Position numbers and translations under genes: made by a program
Source of the DNA: Clostridia bacterium
GTDB taxonomy: Bacteria; Bacillota; Clostridia; Oscillospirales; Acutalibacteraceae
NCBI GenBank assembly: GCA_017534365.1
Contig: JAFWCS010000399.1
Location: forward strand, 1-6,069
Reading direction: 5' to 3'
DNA: 6,069 nt
In this document: positions 5,543 through 6,069 of the stretch, piece after piece
How the letters are laid out: each line of letters starts with the position of its first letter
Position numbering within the stretch: position 1 is the stretch's first letter
Notes under the pieces: model-generated
Told to the model about the DNA's origin: nothing
Database searches by the model: none
The model's input: the letters and a program-made list of their open reading frames with translations, nothing else

Positions 5543-5549
5543 CAAAGTT

Positions 5550-5578
5550 ATCATAGCACATTTTTCTTTTTTTGTCAA
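5550..5578 (-). promoter_or_regulatory. SigA-type promoter of the small secreted protein gene
   Basis: On the minus strand a consensus TTGACA (5578-5573), a 17-base A-rich spacer ending in TGTGC (an extended -10) and TATGAT (5555-5550) are present. A second GTTGAC lies 7 bases further upstream and overlaps the stop codon of the symporter gene. The leader would be about 42 bases. Confidence 0.88.
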
Positions 5579-5581
5579 CGG

Positions 5582-6069
5582 TCAACAATGCATAGCTTCA
5601 GCGGGTTCGCCTGAACCGATCCACATCTCCGAAAACCTGTGCCCGGAAAGGGCTTCGAGGGTCCGGATTTCCGCCGGCGACAGGTCGGCGCGGCCGGTTT
5701 CCCGCTTCTCGGCGATTGCCCGCTTGAGCATCGCGTGGTCCGCGCGGGTCATCCTGTAGCGGCAGATCATCACGATCGCCAGCGCGAAGAAGACCAGCGG
5801 CGCCGCGGAATAGGCGATCCGCAGGCCGCGCAGCGCGACCGCCGTCTGCTGCGACGCGGACGCCTGCGTATCGAAGCCGAAGGCCGTCAGCAGCAGGCCG
5901 ACGCCGAGCGACGCGAAGCCGTTGACGAATTTTTTGACGAAGGAGGAGAAGGTGGCGATCGTGCCCTCGCGCCGCTCGCCGGTGATCAGCTCGTCCACGT
6001 CCGTCACGTCCGGGAAGATGTTGCTCTGCACAGACGCCATGCCGGCGAGTCCAAGGCCGTAAAGGAAGT
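5582..6069 (-). CDS. GPH-family (MelB-type) sugar:cation symporter, C-terminal part
   Basis: The frame is open to the right edge (FLYGLGLAG precedes the Met at 6040), so the N-terminal two thirds or so lie outside and Met 6040 is internal. The segment IFPDVTDVDELITGERREGT followed by FSSFVKKFVNG is a recognisable conserved stretch of the glycoside-pentoside-hexuronide:cation symporters (MFS superfamily), which normally have about 12 membrane helices and import sugars with Na+ or H+. Two hydrophobic helices follow (about GFASLGVGLLLTAFGF and YSAAPLVFFALAIVMICRY), then a charged cytoplasmic tail ending in AMHC. The substrate cannot be told from this part. The sequence is strongly G+C rich (one 60-base line is about 75%), unlike the left half of the window. 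No terminator separates it from the small secreted protein gene, and its stop lies 3 bases from that gene's -35 box. Confidence 0.88.
   Translation of the reverse strand, partial: FLYGLGLAGMASVQSNIFPDVTDVDELITGERREGTIATFSSFVKKFVNGFASLGVGLLLTAFGFDTQASASQQTAVALRGLRIAYSAAPLVFFALAIVMICRYRMTRADHAMLKRAIAEKRETGRADLSPAEIRTLEALSGHRFSEMWIGSGEPAEAMHC

Noticed and set aside
1..6069. CRISPR array, insertion sequence or phage defence system
   Set aside because: No regularly spaced repeats, transposase, integrase or recognisable defence domains are present.

Overview
The window looks like a chromosomal fragment of a Gram-positive gut-type Clostridia, probably Oscillospiraceae or a relative. The evidence is a very large secreted or surface protein built from DUF6273 and InlB-like repeats, a MobV-type relaxase of the kind common in gut Firmicutes, strong SigA-type promoters, U-tailed terminators and tRNA-Ser genes with encoded CCA ends. 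No species can be named from the sequence alone.

Layout: positions 1-2748 hold the 3' part of a plus-strand surface-protein gene that enters from the left edge. It carries two CUB-like domains, CxxC-type mini-motifs, a DUF6273 domain and a chain of InlB/Flg_new-like repeats. An in-frame TAG at 2584-2586 cuts it 53 codons before its apparent natural end. A hairpin terminator follows at 2776-2807. Positions 2808-3200 are non-coding and contain a two-hairpin structure that is my best candidate for an origin of transfer (oriT). A MobV/Pre-type relaxase follows, ending at 4439, then two very small ORFs (4450-4572 and 4569/4609-4782) in a tightly packed operon closed by a strong terminator (4789-4832).

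From 4880 rightwards everything is on the minus strand and looks like core genome: tRNA-Ser(GCU) and tRNA-Ser(UGA) with a near-consensus promoter, a 77-residue secreted small protein with its own promoter and terminator, and the C-terminal end of a GPH (MelB-type) sugar:cation symporter leaving through the right edge. The symporter gene is visibly richer in G+C than the left half.

Interpretation: the left part is accessory DNA (a surface protein and a mobilisable relaxase cassette) lying directly against the 3' end of tRNA-Ser(GCU), a classic integration position, although no integrase or att repeat is visible here. Several single-base oddities lie in the accessory half: TAG where a Trp is expected, ATC where the relaxase start is expected, and a one-base phase break just after the best start of the last small ORF. 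Together they suggest decay, or alternatively sequence errors. I found no clear evidence of a wholly new system. The most checkable points are the TAG-for-Trp codon, the oriT candidate and the small secreted amphipathic protein with a hairpin at its mRNA 5' end.
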